Source: Bremerella sp. JC817
GTDB taxonomy: Bacteria; Planctomycetota; Planctomycetia; Pirellulales; Pirellulaceae
NCBI RefSeq assembly: GCF_040718835.1
Contig: NZ_JBFEFG010000274.1
Span: 62,001 to 126,000 of the forward strand
Reading direction: 5' to 3'
DNA: 64,000 bases
Below the pieces are notes generated by a model. It saw only the letters and a program-made list of their open reading frames with translations. It searched no databases and was not told the origin of the DNA. The position numbers and the translations under genes were made by a program. Of the stretch, positions 41,433 to 50,336 are shown piece after piece. Each line of letters starts with the position of its first letter. Positions within the stretch are counted from its first letter, which is position 1.

Positions 41433-41885
41433 TTAGTTGCGCAACTCGATTACGAGATCCTGGTTTCCTTCAGGACCGATCGTTGCTGTCAGTCCGGAAG
41501 TCTTGTAGCTGATGTATTTCTCGGGCAGAAACGAACGGGCGATCGACTTGTCGGCGTCGGGATCGGTTGTTTCGATCTCGATCACTTCGGTCTTAACCGC
41601 GGAAACCTTGTACTCGGCTGGAACCATTCCGTCGTGCGTCGGATAGGCCTGCAGCACGAAACGTCCATCCATATCGGTTCGAGCCGAACCACCTGGGAAT
41701 CCTGCGTGTTCGTCGACTGGCGTGAACACGATGATGGCCTCGGAAACGGGCTCGTCGTTATAGAGCAAAATGCCTGAGGCAGGCACTAGAGCCATGGCAC
41801 CTTCAGGAAGAGCACGCCCCCCAAAACCACAACCAAACTGTCCCAGCATCAATACGCCTAGGACTGCGATGAATGCAATTCTCAT
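41433..41885 (-). CDS. Small lipoprotein with transthyretin-like domain
   Basis: 150 residues from the ATG that starts a lipoprotein signal (MRIAFIAVLGVLMLGQFGCG; lipobox Cys at about 19). An in-frame TTG upstream is rejected. A beta-sandwich follows with the same pattern as the lipoprotein near 38 kb: SGILLYNDEPVSEAIIVFTP, RTDMDGRFVLQAYP, VPAEYKVSAVKTEV. It lies 78 bases after a DUF1559 gene, so the pair repeats the arrangement at 36.7-38.1 kb. It is probably anchored in the envelope; the role is unknown. Confidence 0.82.
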   Translation of the reverse strand: MRIAFIAVLGVLMLGQFGCGFGGRALPEGAMALVPASGILLYNDEPVSEAIIVFTPVDEHAGFPGGSARTDMDGRFVLQAYPTHDGMVPAEYKVSAVKTEVIEIETTDPDADKSIARSFLPEKYISYKTSGLTATIGPEGNQDLVIELRN

Positions 41886-41963
41886 GGTTTGTCTGTTTAA
41901 CTCCACCAATCACACGGCCGAATTCGGTCGACCGTGTGGTAAAAGCCAGTTGGGAAGAATGCC

Positions 41964-43049
41964 TTAGTCGTTGCTGACCGTTTCGCCAGCGGCACGGGTA
42001 CCAAGGGCCCCCCACACCCCATAGGGCGAAGCATAGCCAGCGTTATAGACGGGGTGAATCTGCGACTGGTCCCCGGTGTCGATCGTATCGGTAATGAACC
42101 GAGCCGAACCGTCCGCGAAGGTGCAGACGATACCGCCTGGATGCTTGCTACCGGCACTGTACAGCCCGACATACACGTGCCCCATCTGCGGCTGCGTGAA
42201 GCAGGATGGCGAGTTCGGCGGGACGTTGGTGTGGAAGCCGGCAAAGAATTCAGCCCCATCCGCCCAGCGATAACCACGCAGCTGCTCGCCGGAAGCGACC
42301 CAACCGTCGGCGTAGTATTCGTTGTTGTTGTAGTCGTACAACGCCTTACATGCGGCGGGGTTATTGATCCGCGACGTGCTGGCAACCATGCCGATATGAC
42401 GGCGCGAGGTGGGTCGCGAGAGCTCCGACAAGGCAATTGTGTTCGAAGTGCCGTCGATGATGTCGCGGAAACGATACGACATGTACGAACCGAACATACC
42501 ACGCGAGCCACGCACGGTTGGCGTCGTCACTGAGGTGCTGATCGCGGTTCCGTTGGCGCTGTCGCCACCGCACATCACGTAGTTGTACATACCGATCGCG
42601 TTGTTCGCTGGCGGTGGTCCTTGGCCGTCCGAAGGGCAGAGCAGGGCATCGACAACCGCTTCCGCGAACGTTGGACCGGTGATTTTCGAGGAATCCCATG
42701 GCGGAGCTTCGACACCACCCACAAAGTGATCGTAGAGTGCCTGTTGTTCGTAGAACGGAGCCAGGAACAAGAACCCGCTCAGACGACTACGCTGACCACC
42801 GGTCGACGAACTTGGAGCCCCAGTGCCACCATTCCGAAACGGGAACGAGCCGAAAGCGTCGTGATAGTTGTGCAGTGCGAGTCCCAACTGCTTCAAGTTG
42901 TTGGTGCACTGCATACGTCGTGCAGCTTCGCGGGCTTGCTGGACGGCTGGCAGAAGCAGAGCGATCAACACGCCGATGATCGCGATCACCACAAGCAGTT
43001 CCACCAAGGTAAAACCGCGCAGACGATTGCGGTTCAGACCCATTTGCAT
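41964..43049 (-). CDS. DUF1559 pseudopilin-like protein
   Basis: 361 residues. Prepilin-type start [20 protein letters not shown], continuing [20 protein letters not shown], and the DUF1559 C-terminal hallmark [20 protein letters not shown]. The central part has a low-complexity Gly/Ser loop ([16 protein letters not shown]). AAGGA about seven bases before the first ATG supports that start over the second ATG six bases on. It is followed by a small lipoprotein gene. The first 50 residues are nearly the same as those of the DUF1559 protein at 36.7 kb, while the remainder diverges. Confidence 0.92.
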   Translation of the reverse strand: MQMGLNRNRLRGFTLVELLVVIAIIGVLIALLLPAVQQAREAARRMQCTNNLKQLGLALHNYHDAFGSFPFRNGGTGAPSSSTGGQRSRLSGFLFLAPFYEQQALYDHFVGGVEAPPWDSSKITGPTFAEAVVDALLCPSDGQGPPPANNAIGMYNYVMCGGDSANGTAISTSVTTPTVRGSRGMFGSYMSYRFRDIIDGTSNTIALSELSRPTSRRHIGMVASTSRINNPAACKALYDYNNNEYYADGWVASGEQLRGYRWADGAEFFAGFHTNVPPNSPSCFTQPQMGHVYVGLYSAGSKHPGGIVCTFADGSARFITDTIDTGDQSQIHPVYNAGYASPYGVWGALGTRAAGETVSND

Positions 43050-43494
43050 AATTACATCCTTATGAAGACGAAAAAACAGGTAGGCGTCAGACGACCATCC
43101 ATCGCGCAGTGCACGACGTAACCGTCGTTCGACGGAGCGGGAGGCTAAAGCCTGGAAGTTTTAAGGATGCATGATCGGGGTAAGACTCAAACTAAGAACC
43201 ATTTGCCGAATCCGTCCACCCTTATCGCAGGGGGTGGCAATTCGTCGAAAAAAGCGTCCGCGTCGTAAACAATCGCGGCCTGCGCCAAACGAGCAGCGAC
43301 GGAAAAAGGGAACGACCTGCGCATAATCCCACATTCCGACGGCAATTCAGGCATCGAAGGTTCCCATGCCTTTGAGGGTCCGCGCGATATGGGACTTAAG
43401 AATCGTTAGCCGACTAAGAGCATGTCCGTTTAAACTGCTAACTATTCTGCGCAAAGGGATATGAAGAATTTTGCCCTCTCCCTGCAGGCGTAGA
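43050..43494. other. Intergenic spacer
   Basis: About 445 bases between the PA14-like gene stop and the DUF1559 start, both on the minus strand. No stable hairpin with a T-run and no gene is apparent. The DUF1559 promoter should lie within it. Confidence 0.4.
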
Positions 43495-44703
43495 TTATCG
43501 CCGCTTCGAGTCGGCGATCTTCCACAGTGGCGGCGTGTTTACGAAGCCATATTGCTTGGCGAAAGCGTCCTCTCGCACGCGACGTGTTTCAGCATGCGAA
43601 ACCGCAAACAGAGGGAGAATCGGCGTGCCGTCTTCTCGCTTCTCGTACTCGGCATCCTTTTTCTGACACATCAAAACGCCACCCATCCGTCCGCCAGGGG
43701 TCTCTCCGATAAGGATGTCGATCTTCACCGGACCTTTCAGCTTGATCCATTTGCCGGCATAGGCCGAACGCGTGGTGATGACCTTCGGACCGCCGAATTC
43801 CTGTCGTAGCGAGTTGTCGTAAGGACCATTGCCGACGTTCACCATCGGTTCCCATGAACCATCCAGCACCGGCTTGTTGTTGATGTAGACCATCAGCATG
43901 TCGTCGAAGAACCCGACAAACCGCCATTCGCCACCTTCCGGCGGCGAGACCACTCCGGTGTAGTGAACGAACCAGCCGCGCGGCTCGACTTCGCCTTCAA
44001 CATTGAAGGCCTTGGGGGCATCGTTGGCATCCGCGTTCGGAATCATCAGCTGCGAGAGCTGCAAACGCGTGCTGGCCTCGAAGAACCTTTGCGTGGCCTG
44101 GTCCGACATGCCCGCCGCCACCAGGCGATTCATCGTGGCAATATAGTCCGGAAAACGACCGGTATAGCTGAGCGGTCGACGCGAGCGATCCTGCTTCATA
44201 TCGAAGAAACGCCCCACCAGGCCAGGACCATACATCCCGGAACCCGCCCCGGCACCGCCGCCCCCGGATGAACCAAAGCGACTGGAGTTGTCGCCTCCGC
44301 CGATCTCTTCCATCAGCGAATCGCTCGACATTATCGACTCGAAGCTCTCGACCACTTGCAGCGAGTTGTCCATCATCTCGACCGCTTCCACTTCAACGAC
44401 GGGCGTTTCCTGAGCCTCGATCGTCAACGCTTCCGCCATCATCTCGTTCAGTTCGTTTTCCATTTCGGAGAGGTCTTCGGCGAACTCGAATTCCTCGAAG
44501 CTGTCCATTTCGAGCGACTCTTCCGAATCGTTGACGGCATCGATCACCATCATCTTCGGCTTTTCGTCCAGATCGACGGTCAGAACCACCAATAAGACGA
44601 TCAGCATGAAGTGGACAAAGGCACTGGTCAGCATCGGAACGACGCGAAAGAAATTGTTGCCCGAGTGCGACGATTCAGTCGATTCCGGAGATTCGTTGTC
44701 CAT
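43495..44703 (-). CDS. Membrane-anchored protein with acidic linker and PA14-like domain
   Basis: 402 residues from the ATG at 44703; the frame extends to 44763 but the extra part has no coding look. One membrane helix near the N-terminus (MLTSAFVHFMLIVLLVVLTV) resembles ExbD/TonB-type anchors. A very acidic, Met-rich stretch follows (about 55-130, EEFEFAEDLSEMENELNEMM), then a Gly-rich linker (GSSGGGGAGAGSGMYGPG). The C-terminal part has PA14-like features (GWFVHYTGVVSPPEGGEWRF, VGFFDDMLMVYINNKPVLDG, IKLKGPVKIDILIGETPGGR), which often bind carbohydrate. It is probably anchored in the inner membrane and faces the periplasm. The ligand is unknown; no clear ribosome binding site. Confidence 0.75.
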   Translation of the reverse strand: MDNESPESTESSHSGNNFFRVVPMLTSAFVHFMLIVLLVVLTVDLDEKPKMMVIDAVNDSEESLEMDSFEEFEFAEDLSEMENELNEMMAEALTIEAQETPVVEVEAVEMMDNSLQVVESFESIMSSDSLMEEIGGGDNSSRFGSSGGGGAGAGSGMYGPGLVGRFFDMKQDRSRRPLSYTGRFPDYIATMNRLVAAGMSDQATQRFFEASTRLQLSQLMIPNADANDAPKAFNVEGEVEPRGWFVHYTGVVSPPEGGEWRFVGFFDDMLMVYINNKPVLDGSWEPMVNVGNGPYDNSLRQEFGGPKVITTRSAYAGKWIKLKGPVKIDILIGETPGGRMGGVLMCQKKDAEYEKREDGTPILPLFAVSHAETRRVREDAFAKQYGFVNTPPLWKIADSKRR

Positions 44704-45122
44704 AGAAACTATCTTGGCCAAGGGGAGATGCGGAGCAGGGATGGCGCGATCGTCGAAGCGCAATCACCGCCAATGCACGCAGAGTGCCAGCGTGTAGAAG
44801 ACCGCTTAGATGATGGATATCCGCGAACCATCCCGAGAACTGTTCGGGTAAAGATTCGCAGTGGTCTGGACGGACTATTCCCGATCCGGCGCTGCAGAAG
44901 GAAGAAAGATCGACAGAATTTTATACTTACTCCCTCCCGCTGTTTCTCGTGATATCTGAGGCGACAGCCGCGTCACTTCAACCGACACTCCCCCAGGCCA
45001 ATGGCAGGCGAGATCACCGCTAAGGAAATCAATCGAATTGATTGAGATTGGAATCGACCTGAACAGCCCCGATCGGATAGCCTTGCCAAACCTTCCACCT
45101 ATTCCGCCGAGGAGCCCATCGG
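44704..45122. other. Divergent intergenic region
   Basis: About 420 bases between the divergent starts of the PA14-like gene and the 171-residue gene. The only recognisable element is GAGGAG eight bases before the plus-strand start. Open frames here look accidental. Confidence 0.4.
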
Positions 45123-45638
45123 ATGACTCGCCTTCTTCTGACAATCGTGCTTTTGACCTGGCTACCGACAACCAGCTTCGCTGAAGAAAAGCGTGCGGAA
45201 CCTCCGCTCGAGTCGTACGTCGCACTGGAAATCAAGTTAATGGAACAGCGGCCAGCACGGGAAAAGCCGGTCTGCCTGGGACGCCCGATGGTGATGTGCA
45301 TGCCTGGCCACGAGTTCTCGATTCAAGTCGGCGGCACCACGCCCTCGAAGTACTGGCCCGAGGAACAACGTCTCGGCTTCAAGTGCCTGGGAAAGGTGAC
45401 CAGCTACTCCGAACATGGGTACGAAGTAAAGTTGTCGTACTCGAACGCGAACGTGCGTAAGTCAGACCAGGATCCCGATACCGAGATCTTCACCGAGACC
45501 TCGACCAAGCTGCGAACGTTGCTGCAGCCGACGAAAACGAAATCGATCCAGGTCGATCCAACGCACTTCCTGGAACTGACCCTGCAGAAAGCTCCACCAC
45601 GAAGCGTGGAAACCCAAGAGACCGCGGCGAACGAGTAG
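45123..45638 (+). CDS. Small secreted protein of unknown function
   Basis: 171 residues. A signal peptide (MTRLLLTIVLLTWLPTTSFA) is cleaved before EEKR. The mature part is moderately charged and appears rich in beta-strands (FSIQVGGTTPSKYWPEEQRL, then YEVKLSYSNANVRK), ending in a Lys/Thr-rich segment (LQPTKTKSIQVDPTHFLELT). I do not recognise the family. Ribosome binding site GAGGAG lies eight bases before the ATG. It points toward the next gene, which is on the other strand. Confidence 0.75.
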   Translation: MTRLLLTIVLLTWLPTTSFAEEKRAEPPLESYVALEIKLMEQRPAREKPVCLGRPMVMCMPGHEFSIQVGGTTPSKYWPEEQRLGFKCLGKVTSYSEHGYEVKLSYSNANVRKSDQDPDTEIFTETSTKLRTLLQPTKTKSIQVDPTHFLELTLQKAPPRSVETQETAANE

Positions 45639-45674
45639 TCCGCGGAAAGAATCGACCAGGCAAATGGCAGCGGC

Positions 45675-46517
45675 TTAGTTCTGCTGCTCGTCGAACACGC
45701 GACGTTGGTTTCGCTTATTGCGAAAGATGCCCGTCTTGGTTGTCGCCGGCACCATTTCCTGGGCAGCGACTTCGTAGTTAAGAAGCTGGACGGTGGTCTT
45801 CGACTTCAACTTGCCGTTGGCGTCGTAAGCGGTCATCCAAGTGCCAACCACAAAGCCTGGCACGTCGGCACATTGAGCTTCGACCGTTTCTGTGGTCTCG
45901 TCGGAAGAGGTGGTCTTCTGCACGATGAAGGCGACCGTCTTGATCTCGGTCAGCACCGGGTAAGGCTTATTAAGGGCGATTACTTCCGACACCATTTGCT
46001 TTTGAGGTGTCTCGGCACCAGCCGGCGTGAAGGTGTGCTCGCGACGGAGAATGTAAGGTGGCGTCTCCGAGTTATAGAAAACCTTGCCAACGATCTTGGT
46101 TGGCTCATCGAGGACTTCCATCTGCCGTACTTCGCATTTGTAAGGCTTGCCCAGGACCGAGATTTTCTGCTCGCCGGCCGGGGTAATGCGAACGCGTTGT
46201 CCGCCACTTTGCCCATTGATGCCGCTCCGGAATTCGCGGATCGGCTTCTCGAAGACCTGACCGCTCACTTCCGACTTAGCTTCACGTTCGAGAACGATGT
46301 AGTCCTGACCAACTTCTTTCAGACGAATGGTCAGCGTGGTGGTCATCGACGAAACGAGTTCGCCATCTTTGAAGGTCTCGGTGACCTGTTTGACCTGCTT
46401 CCACGATCCCTCGGGAAAGCTCGCCCACTCGTGGTGCTCGTGCGGGACCAACAGTTCTTGCGCATGCCCCACGCAGGGAAGCAACAGCATGAACAGAAGA
46501 GCAGCAACACGAAGCAT
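45675..46517 (-). CDS. Secreted protein of unknown function
   Basis: 280 residues from the ATG that begins a signal peptide (MLRVAALLFMLLLPCVGHAQ); the frame starts at 46595 but the extra part would hide it. The mature protein is beta-rich and repeats short motifs such as GSWKQVKQVTETFKDGELVS and MTTTLTIRLKEVGQDYIVLE, and YEVAAQEMVPATTK near the end. It could be an envelope protein of the type that measures lipid or small-molecule content, but there is no motif to say so. Convergent with the 171-residue gene. Confidence 0.72.
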   Translation of the reverse strand: MLRVAALLFMLLLPCVGHAQELLVPHEHHEWASFPEGSWKQVKQVTETFKDGELVSSMTTTLTIRLKEVGQDYIVLEREAKSEVSGQVFEKPIREFRSGINGQSGGQRVRITPAGEQKISVLGKPYKCEVRQMEVLDEPTKIVGKVFYNSETPPYILRREHTFTPAGAETPQKQMVSEVIALNKPYPVLTEIKTVAFIVQKTTSSDETTETVEAQCADVPGFVVGTWMTAYDANGKLKSKTTVQLLNYEVAAQEMVPATTKTGIFRNKRNQRRVFDEQQN

Positions 46518-46663
46518 GGAAAGTTTTTCCAGTGAGGGCGACGGACACACTAGGATAGGTTTCCCTGCCAATGCAGGCAAACCCTCCGAACGCATCTTGC
46601 CTAAGCTACCTTATCTTGAATGAAGATGCATCCAAGAGGGTCGATTTCCCCCTTCGAGAGTTG

Positions 46664-48055
46664 CTAATTTTCATCATTTCCGGCATCACACCCCTCGCCA
46701 GAGCCGTTTTCCGGAACAATCTTGCCCACCAATTGCGCGTCGTCGCGCGGGAACAAAGTGCGCACGTCGAGCACGAGTTGTCCGTCGCCCGCCTCGGCAG
46801 CCACGACCATCGGGAAGCCCTGCAGGTGAGCTAACAGGGCTTCTTTGCCATCTGCTTTCGGTTTGATAACAACTTGGCGAGTTGGCAATTTCACGCCGCC
46901 TGGCAGTACGAGAGCTTCCGCTTCGCGCGTCGTCACCTCTTCAATCCAAGGCGAAATAACAAACTGCTCAGCCAGGCGAGTTGCCCGCAGATCAAGGTTT
47001 TCGATCGGCGTCGACAACAACGACAAAACTGGAATCCGATCATCGACTCGTTCGCCTGATTGATGGATCCGCAGGCAAACCTCCAGTTCCGCAAACGCTG
47101 GTGCGGAAGCCCCCAGGTAAGCAGCGACCGAAACGGAGCGCAGTTTCGCGATCGCATCTTGCGAACCGACGATAATGCCACATTCCGGACCGCCCAACAG
47201 CAAGCCGCCGCCGAGCGTTACGAGGTCGGCTCCACTGTCGATCGCTTGCCGAGCATCGCACAGCGCGAGCGATGGCTCGAGACCTTCCGCCGTCAGACCC
47301 GCGATTCCAAGATCGGCCCAGATCGCAGCACCGGTCGACTTCAACGTTTCGATTGCTTCGCGTGTGCTCGGGATGGCCGCACTGCCGGCACCGTCGAAGT
47401 TCGTTCGATCGAACCACAATAGCCGCCGCGCGCTACCTTGCAGATCGTTGGCCATTTCCGCCAACTGTACCTGGTTGCTCGAGCCGATCTCTTGCACGTC
47501 GGCTGCTTCGAGCAGTTTCGGAAAATCGATTCCATCGAACGTGGCTGACATCTGGCAGCGTGGCACAAAGACGCCACCGCCGGTCGAAGTGGTCGCGACC
47601 AGGTAGATCGCCGAAGCGCGATCTTTCACGACCATCGCGGCCTGGGCTCCGGTGATCTCGCACAGCAGTTGTTCGATCGCTTGCCGGAAGTTTTGCTGGG
47701 CTGAAGCGAGTCGGTAGTCGTGCCGGCGGGCATGGGCTTGCACCACGATCTCGTCCGCCAAGGGACCAACCGGGAACTGCGATCCGAGAATCTGCCCCGA
47801 AGCGTTGATCACCTCTGGTCGGCTGAGGCCGCGCTGCCCGAGGATCCAGTCCGAGATTTCGCTCGCCAAACTTTGCAGCGAAGCATAGGGCAGGGTAGGG
47901 GCCGCCTCCATCGCCAGCTTTTGATATGGCTGCAGGTAGGCTTTAATGCCGGCAGCGACCGTGCTGCTGGAAACCTTGTGGGCCAGATCTTTCAGCGGGC
48001 GCAGTTCCATCAACTGCGAGATGGACGGAATTCGATTCACAGGGGAATCCGACAT
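46664..48055 (-). CDS. SelA-like protein without the PLP-binding lysine
   Basis: 463 residues from the ATG with AAAGG about seven bases upstream; an ATG 15 bases earlier is possible. The N-terminus resembles SelA, the PLP enzyme that turns seryl-tRNA(Sec) into selenocysteinyl-tRNA (NRIPSISQLMELRPLKDLAH). The PLP-fold landmarks are present (VVKDRASAIYLVATTSTGGG, IDSGADLVTLGGGLLLGGPE). In SelA the lysine that binds PLP sits in SGDKLLGGPQ. Here the aligned stretch is GGGLLLGGPE, with Leu285 in place of the lysine. The protein may therefore be a non-catalytic homolog or have a different role. No selB, selD or tRNA(Sec) gene is visible in the window. SelA membership is confident by fold; activity is doubtful. 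Confidence 0.72.
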   Translation of the reverse strand: MSDSPVNRIPSISQLMELRPLKDLAHKVSSSTVAAGIKAYLQPYQKLAMEAAPTLPYASLQSLASEISDWILGQRGLSRPEVINASGQILGSQFPVGPLADEIVVQAHARRHDYRLASAQQNFRQAIEQLLCEITGAQAAMVVKDRASAIYLVATTSTGGGVFVPRCQMSATFDGIDFPKLLEAADVQEIGSSNQVQLAEMANDLQGSARRLLWFDRTNFDGAGSAAIPSTREAIETLKSTGAAIWADLGIAGLTAEGLEPSLALCDARQAIDSGADLVTLGGGLLLGGPECGIIVGSQDAIAKLRSVSVAAYLGASAPAFAELEVCLRIHQSGERVDDRIPVLSLLSTPIENLDLRATRLAEQFVISPWIEEVTTREAEALVLPGGVKLPTRQVVIKPKADGKEALLAHLQGFPMVVAAEAGDGQLVLDVRTLFPRDDAQLVGKIVPENGSGEGCDAGNDEN

Positions 48056-48146
48056 GTGGCAACCTTTCATGCGTCTTAGGGTTACCCTCTATTATGCCCC
48101 GCCGCGAAGCTTTTTTCACGGGGCCCTTGCATTCGGTCCTCGCATC

Positions 48147-48182
48147 AAAAAGGCCTCCCAGTTGGAGAGCCTGGGAGGCCTT
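48147..48182 (-). terminator. Terminator after a small secreted-protein gene
   Basis: The stem AAGGCCTCCCAG / CTGGGAGGCCTT has a nine-base loop, with a short T-run on the minus strand. It lies about 25 bases after the stop of the 130-residue gene. Confidence 0.75.
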
Positions 48183-48207
48183 CGGGAGTTGGCTTGATGG
48201 CGGCAGC

Positions 48208-48600
48208 TTAAAACTCAGGCCGCGGTGCATCCAGGAAGTCGCTGATCGTCTCGGCTGGGCGAGGTTCCGGATCGCTTTGGAACCACGAACCAAACCAGGA
48301 ACTTTCTTCCTTCTTCTTCGACGAGCGGTAGCCGCCGTTGTATTGATAGCGGGTATTGGTCTTCTTCTTATCATCCGCATCGTCAAACGGATTCAGGAAG
48401 TCGGCCGACTTCGAGAAGAAATCCTTCGTCCCTTGATTGAACTTCTGGAGAGTGCTGGGTTCTTTCGACTTCTTTTTGCTACTCGAGGACGAACTGGTCC
48501 ACGAAAGCGGGTTGTACCACTCGGCCGAAGCAGCGGCAGGCAGCGACAAGCATGAAAGGCAAACGAGTGTCCAAACGAACAGCGTTTTAGTGCGAATCAT
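48208..48600 (-). CDS. Small secreted Ser/Lys-rich protein
   Basis: 130 residues from the ATG at 48600 with GGAG about eight bases upstream; the longer frame to 48672 lacks a signal peptide at its start. Signal peptide MIRTKTLFVWTLVCLSCLSL, cleaved near AAASAEW. The mature part is polar, with Ser/Lys runs (SSSSSKKKSKEPSTLQKFNQ), and a region with FFSKSADFLNPFDDADDKKK and SWFGSWFQSDPEPRPAE. No known family. It is probably exported to the periplasm or beyond. Confidence 0.72.
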   Translation of the reverse strand: MIRTKTLFVWTLVCLSCLSLPAAASAEWYNPLSWTSSSSSSKKKSKEPSTLQKFNQGTKDFFSKSADFLNPFDDADDKKKTNTRYQYNGGYRSSKKKEESSWFGSWFQSDPEPRPAETISDFLDAPRPEF

Positions 48601-48774
48601 TTCTCCGACTCCGTTAGTGGAAACATAGCAGGGGCGAATAGTTTCAACTTCCGGAAACCATGTCCAGATCAATCCGCTTTAAAAAGTGACGTTTTGCGAC
48701 TTTTCTTGCCGATTGTCGCCGCCAGCATTTTTCCTTAGAGTGGCACTTCCCCAATCACCTAACAGGATGCATTC

Positions 48775-49590
48775 ATGTCGAGCGAAATTCCCCGTATTGG
48801 CTTCCTTGGCGCCGGGCAGATGGCCCTGGCCATGGCTCATGGCTTTGTCACGAACGGGGGGATCCCAGGTGGCCATATCTTGGCCTCCGATCCGTTTCCA
48901 GAAGCCCGAACTCGCTTAGAGAACCAGATTTCCGGCGCGAAGACGGTGACCTCGAATCAAACGGTGGTCGATCAAAGCGACGTGGTCTTCCTGGCGGTCA
49001 AGCCACAGATGATGGCCGAAGCTGCTGCCACCATCAACGACATCCCTGATAGCTGCCTGTTTGTTTCGATCGCCGCTGGCCTGTCGATTGCCAAGCTGAA
49101 AGAGTTGTTCCCAACGCCGCGGATGATCCGCGTCATGCCGAACACACCTTGCCTGGTTGGTATGTCCGCCTGTGCGTTCTCGGCTGGCGAAGGAGTCGAC
49201 GCGGCCTACATCGAAGTTACCCAGAAGCTTCTGAGCGCAACTGGCCTGGCTTTGCAGGTTCCTGAAAAGCAGTTGGATGCGGTGACCGGTTTATCTGGTT
49301 CCGGTCCGGCGTTCATCTACATGCTGATCGAAGCGATGAGCGACGCAGGCGTTCGCGAAGGACTGCCGCGAGGCATCGCTTTGCAGTTAGCAGCCCAGAC
49401 CGTCAAAGGGGCCGCAGAGATGGTTCTGGCGACCGGAGAGCACCCGGGTGTCCTTAAAGACAAGGTGGCCAGTCCCGGCGGAACGACCATCGCGGGAATC
49501 CACGAATTGGAGAAAAAAGGCTTTCGTGGGGCAATTATCGACGCGATTTCGGCTGCAGCGGGGCGTTCTCGCGAATTAGGGCTGGATTGA
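48775..49590 (+). CDS. proC: Pyrroline-5-carboxylate reductase
   Basis: 271 residues. It reduces 1-pyrroline-5-carboxylate to proline with NADPH in the cytoplasm. The NADPH-binding loop is GFLGAGQMALAMAHGF at the N-terminus. The catalytic/substrate region has GSGPAFIYMLIEAMSDAGV and the C-terminal signature SPGGTTIAGIHELEKKGFRG. Length matches the family (about 270). AGGA lies before the ATG. The next gene follows 73 bases on and may be co-transcribed. Confidence 0.95.
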   Translation: MSSEIPRIGFLGAGQMALAMAHGFVTNGGIPGGHILASDPFPEARTRLENQISGAKTVTSNQTVVDQSDVVFLAVKPQMMAEAAATINDIPDSCLFVSIAAGLSIAKLKELFPTPRMIRVMPNTPCLVGMSACAFSAGEGVDAAYIEVTQKLLSATGLALQVPEKQLDAVTGLSGSGPAFIYMLIEAMSDAGVREGLPRGIALQLAAQTVKGAAEMVLATGEHPGVLKDKVASPGGTTIAGIHELEKKGFRGAIIDAISAAAGRSRELGLD

Positions 49591-49663
49591 CAACCCAAAC
49601 AGCCGATGCGAGTAATATAATGAAATGGCTAAGAGAGACAGCCTGAATGATAAGGAGTCGCCC

Positions 49664-49915
49664 ATGAGTTCGCTCTTTTGCATCATCGACGACAAACACG
49701 TACCGATCTATCGCATCCTATGGATATCCGCCGTGCCGCACTTCTGCGGTGAAGAGGATTGCCAGTGTGAAGGGCGGTATGAAGTTCGCTTGGAACAAGG
49801 CGAATCGCTGTGGACCAATCGCGAAGAACGCGACGATGTCCTGCAAGCGTTAGAAAAGTGGCACACCGGGGACGACCTGGATGCCGGCGGCCAAGACTTC
49901 GAGAGCTGGTCGTAA
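49664..49915 (+). CDS. Small cytoplasmic protein of unknown function
   Basis: 83 residues from the ATG preceded by AAGGAG (six bases); an upstream in-frame ATG at 49625 has no ribosome binding site. It is acidic at the C-terminus (TGDDLDAGGQDFESWS), with a Cys/Glu cluster CGEEDCQCEGRYEVRLEQGE. No signal peptide or membrane segment. The Cys pattern could bind metal; no family is recognised. Confidence 0.7.
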   Translation: MSSLFCIIDDKHVPIYRILWISAVPHFCGEEDCQCEGRYEVRLEQGESLWTNREERDDVLQALEKWHTGDDLDAGGQDFESWS

Positions 49916-49951
49916 ACGTAACCTTCGCAATCAATCTTTAACTACATATGC

Positions 49952-49991
49952 AAAGAGCCTGGACGGAAACGACCAGGCTCTTTGTTTTTTG
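49952..49991 (+). terminator. Terminator after the small protein gene
   Basis: The stem AAAGAGCCTGG / CCAGGCTCTTT with a 10-base loop is followed by GTTTTTT on the plus strand. The A-rich left flank may also let it serve the minus-strand gene at 50038. Confidence 0.9.
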
Positions 49992-50037
49992 ATACGACGC
50001 GATTTTACCGGATCTCGGGCACGCGGCAGTTTCCCCG

Positions 50038-50232
50038 TTACTTCTTGGCGGCCTTCTTCTTGGCGGCCTTCTTCTTCGGGGCGGCGGCACTTGCCTTCTT
50101 GGCGGTAGCCTTCGCTGCCGGCTTGCTCGATGCTTTCTTGGTTGCGGACTTCTTCTTGGCTGGGGCTGCGCCGAAGGCTGACTCCCATCCGGCTGAGTAC
50201 TTTTCGGTGGAGCCCACACGAATGATAGACAC
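50038..50232 (-). CDS. Lys/Ala-rich histone H1-like small protein
   Basis: 64 residues. After a conserved-looking start (MSIIRVGSTEKYSAGWESAF) the protein is almost only Lys and Ala with Pro and Ser (AAKATAKKASAAAPKKKAAK), like the tails of histone H1 and bacterial HU-like proteins that bind DNA non-specifically. The start is GTG, supported by AGGAGG eight bases upstream. It likely condenses or coats the nucleoid; this is inferred from composition. It is a short single gene with its own spacing, between a small orphan gene and the ABC-F gene. Confidence 0.78.
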   Translation of the reverse strand: MSIIRVGSTEKYSAGWESAFGAAPAKKKSATKKASSKPAAKATAKKASAAAPKKKAAKKKAAKK

Positions 50233-50240
50233 GGTAAAAA

Positions 50241-50246
50241 CCTCCT
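50241..50246 (-). promoter_or_regulatory. Ribosome binding site of the Lys/Ala-rich gene
   Basis: AGGAGG on the minus strand, eight bases before the GTG at 50232. It is a full Shine-Dalgarno match and sets the unusual GTG start. Confidence 0.85.
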
Positions 50247-50336
50247 GGAAACGTTAGTGTCCCTGATTTCAGATCAAGAACGTGAATCTTCGTTTAGTTA
50301 ATAACGTATTTCGCATACAGGTCAAGGACCAAGCCG

